Positions 28,174 to 36,696 of a DNA stretch of 64,000 nucleotides are shown here, piece after piece. How positions within the stretch are numbered: the stretch's first letter is position 1; each line of letters begins with the position of its first letter. The stretch is from Roseomonas sp. AR75 (GTDB taxonomy: Bacteria > Pseudomonadota > Alphaproteobacteria > Acetobacterales > Acetobacteraceae), in NCBI RefSeq assembly GCF_005222815.1, contig NZ_STGB01000001.1, forward strand, positions 1,054,001-1,118,000, read 5' to 3'. Both the position numbers and the translations under genes were made by a program. Below the pieces are notes generated by a model. That model made no database searches and was not told the origin of the DNA. It worked only from the letters and a program-made list of their open reading frames with translations.

Positions 28174-29093
28174 AGGCCATGCGCATCCTTCTGTTCGCCT
28201 TCCTTCTGCTCGCGCCGGCCGCACAGGCCGAGCAGGTCGCGCCGCGACATTTCGCGGTGGTGTCGGACGCGGTCGTGCGGCTTTCCGACCTGTTCGACCA
28301 TGCCGGCCCGCGCGCCGACACCGTGCTCGGCCCCGCCCCGGCACCGGGCGCGCGGCTGGTGGTGGAAGCCGCGCAGCTCCAGGCGATCGCGCGCACGAAT
28401 GGCCTGGCGTGGCGGTCGGTCGGCGCGGAGCGCGTGGTGCTGGAGCGCCCGGGCCGCGCGCTGTCGCGCGAAGAGGTGCTGGTTGCGCTGCGGACCGCGC
28501 TGCGCAGCCAGGGCCTCGATGAGGAGGACGAGGTCGAGCTGCCCGGCTTCAGCCCGCCGATGGTGCCCGAACAGGCCTTCGTGCAACTCGCCGTGGAAGG
28601 CGCCGTGCTCGATCCCGCGGCGGGCCGTTTCGCCGCGACGCTGGCCATCGTGGCGGAAGGGATTCCGACGCAGCGCCTGCGCCTTGCCGGTCGCGCGGTT
28701 CGGATGGCGCCGATGCTGGTGGCGGCGCGACGGCTTCCGGCGGGCGAGGCGATCCGCCCCGGCGATGTGCGGGTGATCCGCGTGCCGGCTTCCCGCCTGC
28801 GGCCGGGCGCGGCGCAGGCGATGGAGACGGTGGTCGGCCAGGCGTTGCGCCGGCCGGCAGCCGCGGAACAGCCGCTGCTGGTCTCCGACCTCGCCCGGCC
28901 CGTGGCAGTGGAGCGCGGCCAGACCGTGACCATGCTCTACGAGATCCCCGGCATGACGCTGACCGCACTGGGCCGCGCGATGGATTCCGCGCCACGCGGC
29001 GGTGCGGTGCCGGTGATGAACCTGTCGAGCCGCGCCGTGGTCCAGGCCGAGGCGCTCGGCGGAGGGCGCGTGCGCGTCGGAGGAGCCCGATGA
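28170..29093 (+). CDS. flgA: P-ring assembly chaperone FlgA
   Basis: This encodes 307 residues from a GTG at 28170 overlapping the flgG stop (GTGA); an in-frame ATG at 28179 is an equally good start. It has a signal peptide (ending AAQA), an N-terminal domain and a C-terminal SAF-type domain (LVAARRLPAGEAIRPGDVRV; ending in NLSSRAVVQAEALGGGRVRV). FlgA assists FlgI assembly in the periplasm; its client flgI lies 7.6 kb away in another unit with the same promoter type. Confidence 0.9.
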   Translation: MKAMRILLFAFLLLAPAAQAEQVAPRHFAVVSDAVVRLSDLFDHAGPRADTVLGPAPAPGARLVVEAAQLQAIARTNGLAWRSVGAERVVLERPGRALSREEVLVALRTALRSQGLDEEDEVELPGFSPPMVPEQAFVQLAVEGAVLDPAAGRFAATLAIVAEGIPTQRLRLAGRAVRMAPMLVAARRLPAGEAIRPGDVRVIRVPASRLRPGAAQAMETVVGQALRRPAAAEQPLLVSDLARPVAVERGQTVTMLYEIPGMTLTALGRAMDSAPRGGAVPVMNLSSRAVVQAEALGGGRVRVGGAR

Positions 29094-29815
29094 GGATGGG
29101 CGCGCTTTTCCTCGCCGCGCTGGCGCTGGCCGGCTGCGAGCGGCTGAGCGAAGTGGGCCGCGCGCCCGCCCTCGCCGGCATCGACAACCCCACGAGCGAC
29201 CCGCGCTGGCGCCAGGTGAGCATGCCCATGCCCTCGCTGGAGACGCCGCATGTCACGGCGAACTCGCTCTGGCGGCCGGGCAGCCGCACCTTCCTGCGCG
29301 ACCAGCGCGCGGCACAGCCCGGCGACCTCGTCACGGTGCTGGTCTCCATCCAGGACCAGGCGCAGCTCCGCAACGAGACGGAGCGCGAGAGGCTGGGCAC
29401 GGATTCCTTCGGCGTGCCGCAGCTTCTCGGCCTCGAGGCATCCTTCACGCGCATCTTCCCCAACACCATCGACCCGTCGCGGCTGGTGGAGACGCGGGGG
29501 GCGCAGAATGCCAGCGGCAGCGGCACGATCCGCCGCAACGAAAGCGTGACGCTCCGCGTCGCCGCGACCGTGGTGCAGGTGCTGCCGAACGGCAATCTGG
29601 TGGTCACCGGCCGGCAGCAGGTGCGGGTGAACAGCGAGCTGCGCGACATGACCGTCAGCGGCATCATCCGCCCCGCCGACATCGCCAGCGACAACACCGT
29701 GCGGCACGACCGGCTGGCCGAGGCGCGCATCGCCTATGGCGGCCGCGGCACCATCAGCGACGTGCAGCGCCCGCGCGTGGGCCAGGAGGTGCTGGACATC
29801 ATCCTGCCGTTCTGA
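29090..29815 (+). CDS. flgH: Flagellar L-ring lipoprotein FlgH
   Basis: This encodes 241 residues. A lipoprotein signal peptide ends in the lipobox LAGC (Cys at residue 15). It has conserved FlgH stretches SLWRPGSRTFLRDQRA, GDLVTVLVSIQD and the C-terminal GIIRPADIASDNTVRHDRLAEARIAYGGRG. It forms the outer-membrane L ring. Its ATG overlaps the flgA stop by 4 nt; a GGAGGAG site precedes it. Confidence 0.95.
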   Translation: MRMGALFLAALALAGCERLSEVGRAPALAGIDNPTSDPRWRQVSMPMPSLETPHVTANSLWRPGSRTFLRDQRAAQPGDLVTVLVSIQDQAQLRNETERERLGTDSFGVPQLLGLEASFTRIFPNTIDPSRLVETRGAQNASGSGTIRRNESVTLRVAATVVQVLPNGNLVVTGRQQVRVNSELRDMTVSGIIRPADIASDNTVRHDRLAEARIAYGGRGTISDVQRPRVGQEVLDIILPF

Positions 29816-29823
29816 CGGACAAT

Positions 29824-29849
29824 GGAACCGCCCAGCTTCCGCAGCCGTT
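29824..29849 (+). promoter_or_regulatory. EcfG-type general stress promoter
   Basis: GGAAC (29824-29828), 17-bp spacer and CGTT (29846-29849). It lies 32 bp before the ATG at 29882 and rules out the longer in-frame start at 29822, which would fall upstream of transcription. Confidence 0.75.
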
Positions 29850-29881
29850 GCAGCAAGTGGAAAGCAGCGCGGGGAGGCAGG

Positions 29882-30712
29882 ATGCCGGGCACGCAGGAGC
29901 GTCTGGAGCTGCTTGCGCGCCTGGGCTACGCCGCGCGCGGGATGGTCAGCCTGATCATCGGCGGCCTTGCCCTGCTGGCCGCCTTCGGCCGCGGCGGCGG
30001 CACCACCGGTTCGCGCGGCGCCCTGCAGACGCTCATGGCACAGCCGCTCGGCGTGATCCTGCTTGGGATCGTCGCTGTCGGCCTGTTCGGCTTCGCGCTG
30101 TGGCGCCTGTTCCAGTCGGTCATGGATGCGGATGGACGCGGCACGTCGTGGAAGGCCATCGGCGTGCGGATCGGCCAAGCCATCTCCGCCGCGATCTATG
30201 TGAGCCTCGGGGCGTTCGCGGCGAGCCTGGTGCTCGGGCTGGGCAAGGCGCAGGCGAATGACGACGCGGCGCGCGACTGGACCGCCTGGCTGATGGCGCA
30301 GCCTTTCGGCTACTGGATCGTCGGTGCGGGTGGCATTGCCGTGGCCGGCATCGGGCTCGCCATGGCGCGCAAGGCCTGGACCGCGTCCTTCCGGCGGGAG
30401 CTTGCGGGCGATGCGCCATCCTGGGTGATACCGCTCGGACGGCTCGGCTTCGCCGCACGCGCCATCGTCTTCCTGGTGATCGGTGGGTTCCTGCTTGTCG
30501 CTGCCTGGACGTCCAATCCCGACCAGGCGCGCGGGCTGGGCGGCGCCTTGGCGGCGTTGCAGGCGCAACCTTTCGGGCAGGCGCTCTTCGCGTTGGTCGC
30601 GTTGGGCCTTGCAGCCTTCGGTGCCTTCCAGTTCGCCGAGGCGCGCTATCGCCATATCGGCGCGCCCGATCCACGTAGCGTCGCCGCCGCGGCGAAGGCG
30701 CGCCTGGCCTGA
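29882..30712 (+). CDS. DUF1206 membrane protein
   Basis: This encodes 276 residues. It has three tandem pairs of membrane helices, each opening with a related block (LARLGYAARGMVSLIIGG; the QPFGYWIVGAGG unit; LGRLGFAARAIVFLVIGG), the three-fold repeat of DUF1206 proteins. Function is unknown. The start at 29882 follows a strong GGGGAGG. The EcfG-type promoter just upstream places it in the general stress regulon. Confidence 0.85.
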   Translation: MPGTQERLELLARLGYAARGMVSLIIGGLALLAAFGRGGGTTGSRGALQTLMAQPLGVILLGIVAVGLFGFALWRLFQSVMDADGRGTSWKAIGVRIGQAISAAIYVSLGAFAASLVLGLGKAQANDDAARDWTAWLMAQPFGYWIVGAGGIAVAGIGLAMARKAWTASFRRELAGDAPSWVIPLGRLGFAARAIVFLVIGGFLLVAAWTSNPDQARGLGGALAALQAQPFGQALFALVALGLAAFGAFQFAEARYRHIGAPDPRSVAAAAKARLA

Positions 30713-30783
30713 TCGCATGGCTGCTCTTGACGCCGGCCGCCGGCACCTTTCGTAAGGGCGCTGGGCAGGCCGGAGAATGCAGG

Positions 30784-31146
30784 ATGAACACGGCGGCGAT
30801 CGTCGCGCTGGTGGCGACCATCGGTCTCGGCTTCGTGACGGGCGCGCTGTATCTGATGCGGGCGCGGCGCAAGCGGCTGAAGGATCTGCACCTGATCGCT
30901 GCGCTGGCGGCCAGCGCGCTGGTGCTGGCCGCGGTCCTCCTCGCGCCGCCACCGAACCTGCCGGGACCGGCGGGCGTGCTGCCCATCGCGCTCGTCGGCA
31001 TCGCCACCGCGGCAGGCTGGGGCGCGTGGAAGCTGGCGCGGGGATCCAAGGCACGGGGCGAGTTGGTGCTGTTCGCCCATATCGTGCTGGGTATTGCCGG
31101 CTTCTTCGTGTTCCTCGCCTGGGCGAAATCGGTCTCGGCGGCCTGA
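30784..31146 (+). CDS. Small four-helix membrane protein
   Basis: This encodes 120 residues with four hydrophobic segments (about 4-20, 36-54, 64-80 and 93-113) and a basic loop RARRKRLKD after the first. I do not recognise the family. It has a GAATGCAGG ribosome-site region and stands 71 bp after the DUF1206 gene, possibly in the same transcript. Confidence 0.6.
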   Translation: MNTAAIVALVATIGLGFVTGALYLMRARRKRLKDLHLIAALAASALVLAAVLLAPPPNLPGPAGVLPIALVGIATAAGWGAWKLARGSKARGELVLFAHIVLGIAGFFVFLAWAKSVSAA

Positions 31147-31159
31147 AAGGTCTGGGCAG

Positions 31160-31888
31160 ATGTGCGGCCGCTTCTTCCTGCAACGCGACCCCGCCGGGCT
31201 TGCCCGCTATTTCGAGACGGTGAACCCCACGCCGAACCACGCGGCGTCCTGGAATGTCGCGCCAACCCAGACCTCGCTGGTGGTGCGGCGGCATCCCGAA
31301 CGCGGCGAGCGCCACCTCGATGCGCTGCGCTGGGGGCTGGTGCCGCGCTGGGCGAAGGACACGAAGGACGCGGCCAAGCTGATGAACGCCCGCAGCGAAG
31401 GCATCGCCGAGAAGCCCAGCTTCCGCGACGCCTTCTCCAAGCGCCGCTGCCTGGTGCCGATGGACGGCTTCTACGAATGGCGCAAGGACGAGGCCGGTGG
31501 GCGGCAGGCCTATGCGGTCGCGCTCGCCTCCGGCGAGCCGATGGCCGTCGCCGGGCTGTGGGAAGGCTGGAAGTCGCCGGAGGGCGAATGGCTCCGGACT
31601 TTCACCGTCATCACCACGGAGGCCAACGGCAAGCAGGCGCTGGTGCATCACCGCATGCCGGTGATCCTGGCGCCGGAGACCTGGGACGCCTGGCTCGGCG
31701 CCGAGCCGGCGGAACCGGCCGACCTGCTGGAATTGCTGGTGCCCTGCCCGGAGGAGGAACTGGCGATCTGGCCGGTGGACAACCGCGTCGGCCGCGTGGC
31801 GGAGAACGATGCGCGGCTGCTGGCGCGCGATCCGCTGGCGCAACCGCCGCCGGGGCTGGATGATCCCGTGCCTGATCTGAACGGGTAG
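31160..31888 (+). CDS. SOS-response-associated peptidase (YedK/HMCES type)
   Basis: This encodes 242 residues. HMCES/YedK proteins shield abasic sites in single-stranded DNA through a thiazolidine crosslink to Cys2. The start at 31160 gives Met-Cys-Gly-Arg-Phe, placing the catalytic Cys at position 2. Other family residues are seen in SWNVAPTQ (Asn), GFYEWRKD (Glu) and LVHHRMPVIL (His). It lies 13 bp after the small membrane protein. Confidence 0.92.
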   Translation: MCGRFFLQRDPAGLARYFETVNPTPNHAASWNVAPTQTSLVVRRHPERGERHLDALRWGLVPRWAKDTKDAAKLMNARSEGIAEKPSFRDAFSKRRCLVPMDGFYEWRKDEAGGRQAYAVALASGEPMAVAGLWEGWKSPEGEWLRTFTVITTEANGKQALVHHRMPVILAPETWDAWLGAEPAEPADLLELLVPCPEEELAIWPVDNRVGRVAENDARLLARDPLAQPPPGLDDPVPDLNG

Positions 31889-31941
31889 GCAGCGGCGGCG
31901 CGGCATCGCTAAGCTTCCCGCCGAAGAACGGGAGCGCCGCC

Positions 31942-34900
31942 ATGGATGCGCCGAACAGCGCGACGCCTGAGCTGCCCGTGCCGGTTTACTACCCCGCCGA
32001 GGATGTCATCCGCCTGGCCGCCTGGTATGGCGCCGCAACATCAGACGACGTCTTTGTCAGCTACACGAGCCTGCTGCTCGGCCTGCTGTACGCCCCGCAC
32101 TCCGAGCAGGGGCAGTGGATCTACGAAGCGCGCCGGCTGCTGGACATCGCGGCGATCAAGGGCTCCCGCCCAGGGCTCGAGCGGATTTCGGATCGGGGGG
32201 ACGGCAGCGACCCCGACACGCTTGCCGGCAATCCCGGCTGGCCGACGGGACGCCCGATGTTCTCCGCTTCCGCCCGAAGTGTCCTGCAGGAGGCGTACCG
32301 GCGTGCGCGGGCCGAGGGAGGCGAGGAAGCCCGCGTCTTTCCCATCCACATCATGGCGAGCTACCTCTTCGCGATCCCGCGCGCCCATGTCCGGCAGGCC
32401 GAGGCCTGGGGCTTCGCCGAGGCGGCGCGCGTGCTTGGCCCGGCGCTGGAGCCCATCGCAGGGACCAGCACGACGCCCACCGACCTGCCCGGCTACGACG
32501 CCGAAGCCAGCACCGTGCTCCGCGTCGCCTTTGTGCTCGCACGGCGCCGCAAGGATTCGAAGCGCGCCCTGCTTCGATCGTCCGGCCTTCTCGTCGCCCT
32601 GGCCGAGAGCGCACTGCTCCTGGCGGACCGAGATGCCGCGGCGCTCACGATGTTGCGGGGCATGCTCGGCGCCGATCCCGACTACGTGGCCAAGCGCGAC
32701 GCTGCCTTCGATATTCCGGCCGACCTCGGCGCGGCTGCTGCTGCGGCAGGTAGCGACTTTCCGCCGCTCAGCGACAATGTCGGGCCGATCCTGCGCGATG
32801 CAGCGCGCCTCGTCACGAAAACGAGGCGGCGGCCGGAAGTAGGAGTCCGACACCTTCTCGCCGCGCTGATCGCGCTGCCCGATGGCTCCGACCGGAACAG
32901 CAACGCGCGCACGCAGCTCCTGGAAGCCGGAGTCGACACGGACGAGTTGCGCGAAGCCTTGATGCGCATCATCCGTGATCGCCACCCTTGGGACAATCTG
33001 GAGGCTTGGCACCACGTACTCATCGGCAGCAGCGTGCCGGTGATCGCGACCGCGCGGCCGGACGTGATCCCCGACGATCCGCGCTTGGAGGACACGCTGG
33101 ACCTGCGGCGCTACGGCGACGCAATCGGCGCGCTGATCGCCGCGCGCGACCAGAAGCCGCCGCTCTCCATCGCGGTGTTCGGTCCCTGGGGCTCGGGCAA
33201 GTCCTTCTTCATGCGCATGATCCGCGCGGCGGTGCGGGACTTCGAGGCCGCCGGCAAGGCAGCCGCGCGGCAGGGTGAGCCGACGCCCTTCCTAGGCCGT
33301 ATCGTGCAGATCGAGTTCAACGCCTGGCACTACGCCGAAGGCAACCTCTGGGCGAGCCTGGTCCACGCCATCCTGGAGGGGCTGGAGGCGGCGATGTCGC
33401 CGGTGCGGGAACGCTCCGCCTTCCAGGACATGCTCGACCGGCTCAAACTGCAGGAAGCCGCCAAGCTGATCGCCGAGGCGCGACTGCAGGAAGCGGAGCA
33501 GCGCCTGGCCGAAAGCCGCGCCGCGCTGGCGCAGGCCGAGCAGGCGGCAACCGCGCGTCGCGTGAAGGAGACCGGCGTGCCCACCGCGGGCGAGGTGCTG
33601 CAGGCCGTGCAGGCAGAGGCGCTGCAGGTGTTGCGCCCCGCGGGTACCGAGCAGGATTCGGCCGCCTGGATCGCCAGCGTCGGCGCCAGCGTGGAGAAGG
33701 CCGCCACCTATCTCGGCCGGCCGGAACTGGCGCGCCAGGTGCCCGCGCTGGTCGGCGCGACGCAGGACATGGCCGGCGCCACCGCGGCGATGCAGGTGAA
33801 GATCGGCGAGGTGCGCGAATTGCTGGACGAGGCGCAGGCCAGCGCGGGCCGCGGTGCCTCCCTGCTCGGCTGGCTCGCCCATGCGCGCGTGTCGACGGAG
33901 CGGCTCGTGCTCGGCGTGCTGGTCTGCGGCATCCTGCTCGTCGGGCTGATCGGGCTGGCGTTGGAGATGGAGCGGCGCGGCGCGGAGATCGCGGCGACCG
34001 TCAGCGCCATCGCGGCACTGGTCACGCCGGTGCTGGCGGCGATGACGGCCGGGATCGGCTGGGCGCGCCGCCACCTCGCAGACGCCACGCGAGCCTTCGC
34101 CGTGCTGGGCAGCATCCGCGAGCGGGTGGAGGCACGGCAGGCGCAGCGCCTGTCGGAACGCGAGGCCGAGCTGAGCGCCGCGCGCCGTGCCACGGCGGAA
34201 GCGGAGGCTGAGGCGGCGCGGCGGCGTGCGGAGGTCGATGCCGCCGCGGTCGCCGTGGCCAAGGCGCGGGAGGATCTGACCGCCGCGACCTCGGCCGAGC
34301 GGCTGAAGCGCTTCGTCGCCCAGCGCCTGGCGGAGGGCGACTACCAGCGGCATCTCGGCCTGATCCACACCATCCGCAGCGACCTCGAGCAGTTGCAGGC
34401 GCTGCTGACAAGCGTGCATCCGCGCGAGGCGGAGGCCGGCGCAGAGCCGCCGGTCGAGCGCATCGTGCTCTACATCGACGACCTCGACCGCTGCCCGCCG
34501 GCACGTGTGGTGGAGGTGCTGGAGGCGGTGCATCTGCTGCTCGCCTTCCCGCTCTTCGTGGTGGTGGTGGGGGTGGATGTGCGCTGGGTGGCGCAGGCGC
34601 TGCGCGACCGCTACCCGCTGCAGCTTGGCGACGCGCCGGGCATCGCCTCGCCGATCGACTACCTGGAGAAGGTGTTCCAGATCCCCTTCTGGCTGCCGGC
34701 GATGGACGCGGCGGCGGGCCGGCGGCTGCTCGATTCGGCCGTCGGTGCCGCGGCCGCGCCGAGCCCCGATCCCGAGGCCGCCCGCGGGCGCGCTCCGCCG
34801 CGCACGGGCACCGGACTGCCAGGCGAGGCGGCGTTGCTGTCGAAGGACACGGCAGGGACGGCCGAGACCGCCTCGTCGGCCCGCGGTGGCGCATCGGCGC

Positions 34901-35505
34901 CGCCGGCCTCGCCCGCAGCGGAGCCGCAGGCGGTTGCGGAAGCGCTGCAACTCGGCCGCCGTGAACGCGAGCAGCTTCTCGCCATGGCCGGCGCCATCGG
35001 CGCCTCGCCGCGCCGGGCGAAGCGATTCGCGAATCTCTACCGCCTGCTGAAGGCAAGCCTGTCGCCGGCGGAGCGGCGCGGCTTCGCGCTGGATGGCGGG
35101 CGCACCGGCAGCTACGCCGCCGCGATGATCCTGCTGGCGCTGTCCACCGGCGCGCCGCGCACGGCAATGGCGCTGAGCACGCGGCTTGCGGCGACCCAGG
35201 GCGGCGACCTCGCGCCGATCCTCGATACGGCGGTGGCCGAGGCGCCGGCCGAGGAAGCCCCGGCCGCGCTTGCTGCGCTGCAACAGCTTATGGCGGTCGC
35301 CGACCAGCCAGCCTTGCAGCGGGATCTCTGCTTCTGGGCCTCGCGGGTCACGCGCTTCAACTTCGACGGCCGTGCGCCGGCCCCTGCGAAGCGGGAACCG
35401 GTCAATGCAGTTCCGTCGCCCCCTGCCACGCCAGCCCCTGCCAAGCCCGTTCCTGCCACGCCAGCCCGGTCCAGGGCGTCCCGGCGGAACAAGGCGGAGG
35501 GGTGA
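31942..35505 (+). CDS. Giant KAP-family membrane P-loop NTPase with Clp-N-like front
   Basis: This encodes 1187 residues. Order: two Clp-N-like helical repeats (about 105-150, FSASARSVLQEAYRRA; about 278-312, VRHLLAALIAL); a KAP NTPase whose halves are far apart, with Walker A GPWGSGKS at 414-421 and IEFNAWHYAEGN near 457, then a coiled coil (500-545), two membrane helices (about 654-673 and 688-706), a second coiled coil (730-800), Walker B IVLYIDDLDRCPP at 841-853, VVVVGVDVRWV and YLEKVFQIPFWLP. The tail is Ala/Pro-rich. The membrane insertion inside the NTPase is the KAP hallmark; known members include Kidins220 and the phage-exclusion protein PifA. A membrane-anchored switch or defence ATPase is inference. 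It converges with dksA, 9 bp apart. Confidence 0.8.
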   Translation: MDAPNSATPELPVPVYYPAEDVIRLAAWYGAATSDDVFVSYTSLLLGLLYAPHSEQGQWIYEARRLLDIAAIKGSRPGLERISDRGDGSDPDTLAGNPGWPTGRPMFSASARSVLQEAYRRARAEGGEEARVFPIHIMASYLFAIPRAHVRQAEAWGFAEAARVLGPALEPIAGTSTTPTDLPGYDAEASTVLRVAFVLARRRKDSKRALLRSSGLLVALAESALLLADRDAAALTMLRGMLGADPDYVAKRDAAFDIPADLGAAAAAAGSDFPPLSDNVGPILRDAARLVTKTRRRPEVGVRHLLAALIALPDGSDRNSNARTQLLEAGVDTDELREALMRIIRDRHPWDNLEAWHHVLIGSSVPVIATARPDVIPDDPRLEDTLDLRRYGDAIGALIAARDQKPPLSIAVFGPWGSGKSFFMRMIRAAVRDFEAAGKAAARQGEPTPFLGRIVQIEFNAWHYAEGNLWASLVHAILEGLEAAMSPVRERSAFQDMLDRLKLQEAAKLIAEARLQEAEQRLAESRAALAQAEQAATARRVKETGVPTAGEVLQAVQAEALQVLRPAGTEQDSAAWIASVGASVEKAATYLGRPELARQVPALVGATQDMAGATAAMQVKIGEVRELLDEAQASAGRGASLLGWLAHARVSTERLVLGVLVCGILLVGLIGLALEMERRGAEIAATVSAIAALVTPVLAAMTAGIGWARRHLADATRAFAVLGSIRERVEARQAQRLSEREAELSAARRATAEAEAEAARRRAEVDAAAVAVAKAREDLTAATSAERLKRFVAQRLAEGDYQRHLGLIHTIRSDLEQLQALLTSVHPREAEAGAEPPVERIVLYIDDLDRCPPARVVEVLEAVHLLLAFPLFVVVVGVDVRWVAQALRDRYPLQLGDAPGIASPIDYLEKVFQIPFWLPAMDAAAGRRLLDSAVGAAAAPSPDPEAARGRAPPRTGTGLPGEAALLSKDTAGTAETASSARGGASAPPASPAAEPQAVAEALQLGRREREQLLAMAGAIGASPRRAKRFANLYRLLKASLSPAERRGFALDGGRTGSYAAAMILLALSTGAPRTAMALSTRLAATQGGDLAPILDTAVAEAPAEEAPAALAALQQLMAVADQPALQRDLCFWASRVTRFNFDGRAPAPAKREPVNAVPSPPATPAPAKPVPATPARSRASRRNKAEG

Positions 35506-35514
35506 GCGCGCCGC

Positions 35515-35931
35515 TCAATCGTCGCGGTGAACGCGTTCCATGCGCTCGTGGCGCTCCTGCGCCTCGATGGACAGCGTCGCGATCGGACGGGCTTCGAGGC
35601 GGCGGAGACCGATCGGCTCGCCGGTCTCTTCGCAATAGCCGTAGGTGCCGTTCTCGATGCGCTCCAGCGCCTGATCGATCTTGCTGATCAGCTTGCGCGC
35701 CCGGTCGCGGGTGCGGAGTTCCAGGGCCCGGTCCGTCTCGACGCTCGCACGATCCGTCAGGTCCGCCTCGGCGATGCCGCCCTCGCCCAGGCTGTGCAGC
35801 GTCTCGCCCGCCTCGCGCAACAACTCGCCACGCCAGCGCAGAAGCTTCTGGCGGAAATATTCGAGTTGTAGCGAGTTCATGAACTCTTCGTCGGAAGACG
35901 GTCGGTAATCGGGCGGCAAGGTGACGAGCAT
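35515..35931 (-). CDS. dksA: RNA polymerase-binding factor DksA, one-cysteine form
   Basis: This encodes 138 residues. A coiled coil with the acidic tip region (ADLTDRAS) enters the RNA polymerase secondary channel and modulates stringent-response transcription. The zinc-finger region GTYGYCEETGEPIGLRRLEARPIATLSIEAQ keeps only the first cysteine (C100); the other three are T103, S121 and A124. Such low-Cys DksA proteins occur in alphaproteobacteria and are not zinc-dependent. The start at 35931 gives MLVTLPPDYRPSSDEEFMN. Confidence 0.93.
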   Translation of the reverse strand: MLVTLPPDYRPSSDEEFMNSLQLEYFRQKLLRWRGELLREAGETLHSLGEGGIAEADLTDRASVETDRALELRTRDRARKLISKIDQALERIENGTYGYCEETGEPIGLRRLEARPIATLSIEAQERHERMERVHRDD

Positions 35932-36044
35932 GGCACGGTCTTCCCCAGCCCCCTCCGGCCATGGCCCGGCGCCCGGCCGGCGGAGGCGGCCGGACCATAG
36001 TGGCGGGACTGGGGCAGAGACAAGCCCTGTCTCCGCGGCAAGTT

Positions 36045-36095
36045 GCTGATCTGCGCGCCTTTTCACGCAAGTGCCGCGGATCGGCGCAGATCAGC
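36045..36095. promoter_or_regulatory. 12-bp perfect inverted repeat between fliX and dksA
   Basis: GCTGATCTGCGC (36045-36056) and GCGCAGATCAGC (36084-36095) are exact complements, 27 bp apart; the right arm contains the fliX stop codon. It could be a long-loop terminator for fliX or an operator upstream of dksA. A second small hairpin, GAGACA/TGTCTC, lies at 36017-36033. Confidence 0.5.
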
Positions 36096-36507
36096 GCGTT
36101 GGCCGGGCCGTTGCTGCCCGACGGCGCGCCAGTTCCACCCGCGCGCGCAGCAGGATCTCGGCCAGGAGCGGCTTCAGCGCCGGATCGGCGCATGCGGTCC
36201 CGGAAGCGGCTAGCCGCGCCAGGCGCTCCAGCCGCGCCGGATCGGCCGCACCGCGCAGCAGATCGAGTTGCAGGTCGCGGAGTTCCTCGAGCGCCATGGC
36301 GGCGCGGCGCGCTGGCGGATCCTGCGGCTGCCGCCGCCCGCCGGAATCCTCCTGCATGGCGAGGAGCGCGGCCACGCTCCCGCTCGCGCTCGCCGCTCCG
36401 GCAGCCTCGGTGGACGGAAAGTCCGGCAGCGCGAATCCGCCGCCCATGCGTGGCGTGCGGCGCGACGCGACCGCCGCCGCCGGCGCAATCCCGCTGATCC
36501 CCTTCAC
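36091..36507 (-). CDS. fliX: Flagellar assembly regulator FliX
   Basis: This encodes 138 residues from a GTG at 36507 (VKGISG). FliX couples flagellar assembly to late-gene transcription through FlbD and sigma-54 in Caulobacter. Conserved features are the N-terminal PAAAVASRRTPRMGGGF segment, ALLAMQE, and a helical C-terminus ELRDLQLDLLRGAADPARLERLARL. A GATGAGG lies just before the GTG. It is divergent from flgI, and the two sigma-54 promoters in this window fit the FliX-FlbD logic. Confidence 0.85.
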   Translation of the reverse strand: MKGISGIAPAAAVASRRTPRMGGGFALPDFPSTEAAGAASASGSVAALLAMQEDSGGRRQPQDPPARRAAMALEELRDLQLDLLRGAADPARLERLARLAASGTACADPALKPLLAEILLRARVELARRRAATARPTR

Positions 36508-36605
36508 CGCCTCATCCCGTCGATCACGCCCGCCCTTCCCTGCCGCCTTGCGGCACCGTCTGCCTTCACCCCGGCAGGAGATGCCGCCCCTGGCCGCGCC
36601 GGCAC

Positions 36606-36620
36606 TGGCACGCCGGTTGC
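36606..36620 (+). promoter_or_regulatory. Sigma-54 promoter for flgI-flgJ-flgN-like
   Basis: TGGCACGCCGGTTGC has the RpoN -24/-12 elements at the right 10-bp spacing and differs from the flgF promoter at one base within the core. It lies about 77 bp before the chosen flgI start. Confidence 0.8.
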
Positions 36621-36696
36621 GGAGGGATGCTCCGGCGGCGTGCCGCAGGCGTCGCGCGGCATGGAGGGGAGCGTGGCCGAAAAACCTTGCCCGAGG

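Noticed and set aside
28937..31906. 989-codon open frame on the minus strand
   Set aside because: It runs antisense across flgA, flgH, DUF1206, a small gene and the HMCES-type gene, all of which have real motifs.
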